Shown here piece by piece: positions 63,615 through 64,000 of a DNA stretch of 64,000 nucleotides. Position 1 is the stretch's first letter; the number at the start of each line of letters is the position of its first letter. Source of the stretch: Lewinella sp050633125 (lineage in GTDB: Bacteria; Bacteroidota; Bacteroidia; Chitinophagales; Saprospiraceae); NCBI RefSeq assembly GCF_050633125.1, contig NZ_JBOEFX010000102.1, positions 1 to 64,000 on the forward strand, in the 5' to 3' direction. A program made the translations under genes and the position numbers. The notes below the pieces were generated by a model that did not search any database, had not been told where the DNA came from, and saw nothing but the letters and a program-made list of their open reading frames with translations.

Positions 63615-63806
63615 GCAGGGTGTAAGGGTTAGCGCTTTTTACACGCTTATCCATCCGAAATTTCCGGGACAACGCTTACCTTTTTACATGACCCTCCCTA
63701 ACCCTCCCTGGAAGGGAGGGAACTGCACCTATCCTTACCCCCTCCCTTTCAGGGAGGGCCGGGGTGGGTCCTAAAGACCACAAGAAATTAGCTTTTTTTA
63801 AGGGAG
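63615..63806 (+). repeat. 3' repeat unit, copy 2
   Basis: Nearly identical to 60499-60690, with the same GGGAGGG palindromes. The 63845-63965 stretch after the terminator holds no gene I can see. Confidence 0.8.
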
Positions 63807-63809
63807 AGT

Positions 63810-63844
63810 GCCCGTCGTCTTCGAGAGAAGCGGCGGGCTTTTTT
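63810..63844 (+). terminator. Rho-independent terminator, copy 2
   Basis: GCCCGTCG (63810-63817) pairs with CGGCGGGC (63831-63838), followed by TTTTTT; same sequence as at 60694. Confidence 0.92.
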
Positions 63845-63965
63845 GGGGAACTTAAGCAAAGGGATCTGCTGCCCCTTGCGGCCAACAAATCCCTCTACCT
63901 TATACCAAATACGGTCAGATTGAAAAGCCATCAACCATAGCACTTCCAAGCCAACCTGACCAAAC

Positions 63966-64000
63966 CTACTCTACCACCACTGTTTTCACATTGTCATCAT
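63966..64000 (-). CDS. Possible C-terminal codons of a T9SS cargo gene, 5' part outside window
   Basis: On the minus strand the last bases translate to DDNVKTVVVE followed by TAG (63966-63968). A short beta strand ending VVVE at a stop resembles the end of T9SS type A tails. Only about 11 codons are visible, so chance is not excluded. Confidence 0.35.
   Translation of the reverse strand, partial: DDNVKTVVVE

Overview
The window reads as chromosomal DNA of a marine-type Bacteroidota, most like the Saprospiria/Lewinellaceae (inference). Evidence: type IX secretion (T9SS) C-terminal tails, giant multidomain surface proteins with HYR-like, beta-helix and MopE-like modules, two hybrid one-protein two-component regulators ending in AraC helix-turn-helix domains, a DUF1501/DUF1800 pair, weak Shine-Dalgarno signals, and TTTG-type upstream promoter elements. 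No phage, insertion sequence or CRISPR array was seen. Two NN assembly joins occur, one inside a tRNA-Val gene.

Region 1 (1-16.5 kb) is a secreted-protein and sensor region. A giant adhesin, cut by the left edge, lies 19 bp downstream of a SnoaL-like protein gene on the minus strand. A periplasmic-propeller hybrid sensor (6209-10426) is divergent from them. A second operon (three-SnoaL protein, SnoaL+ABM-like protein, TPR protein) follows a 7TMR-DISM hybrid sensor (13624-16509). Upstream of both SnoaL operons is the same array of ACTTATYTTAC sites with identical spacing, also at identical distance from a TTTG promoter element. This looks like the operator of one or both sensors and is the best regulatory finding here.

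Region 2 (16.5-24 kb) holds an ECF sigma factor / anti-sigma-like / DUF4097 adhesin cluster, a methyltransferase, tRNA-Val, an AsmA-like protein and a small outer-membrane barrel. Region 3 (about 24.05-30.32 kb) is an AT-richer block of minus-strand genes: MFS transporter, TolB-like/TPR/AraC regulator, small membrane protein, small DUF4279-like protein and TPR lipoprotein. Palindromic spacers with recurring CAACTCGGG and TTTGTTRTG ends separate them, and the block resembles a gene-cassette array or small genomic island.

Region 4 (30-57.3 kb) is mostly housekeeping: an APH-type sugar kinase fused to a RapZ C-terminal domain, an ECF sigma factor, a GT2 glycosyltransferase, moaD/moaE, two MltD-like transglycosylases (the first with a riboswitch-like structured leader), a DUF1501/DUF1800 secretion pair, OmpA-like and helix-hairpin-helix proteins, an antirepressor-like protein, hemW, a BamA/TamA-like barrel, a lipoprotein, gyrB, ald, a membrane patatin, a class II Fic protein and PBP1a. 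The Fic gene carries three evenly spaced copies of one 25-bp palindrome directly upstream of its start.

Region 5 (57.3-64 kb) contains two tandem T9SS-secreted propeller/Ig/PPC-type proteins, duplicated together with their leaders, 3' repeats and terminators. The far right edge may hold the last codons of another T9SS cargo gene on the minus strand.
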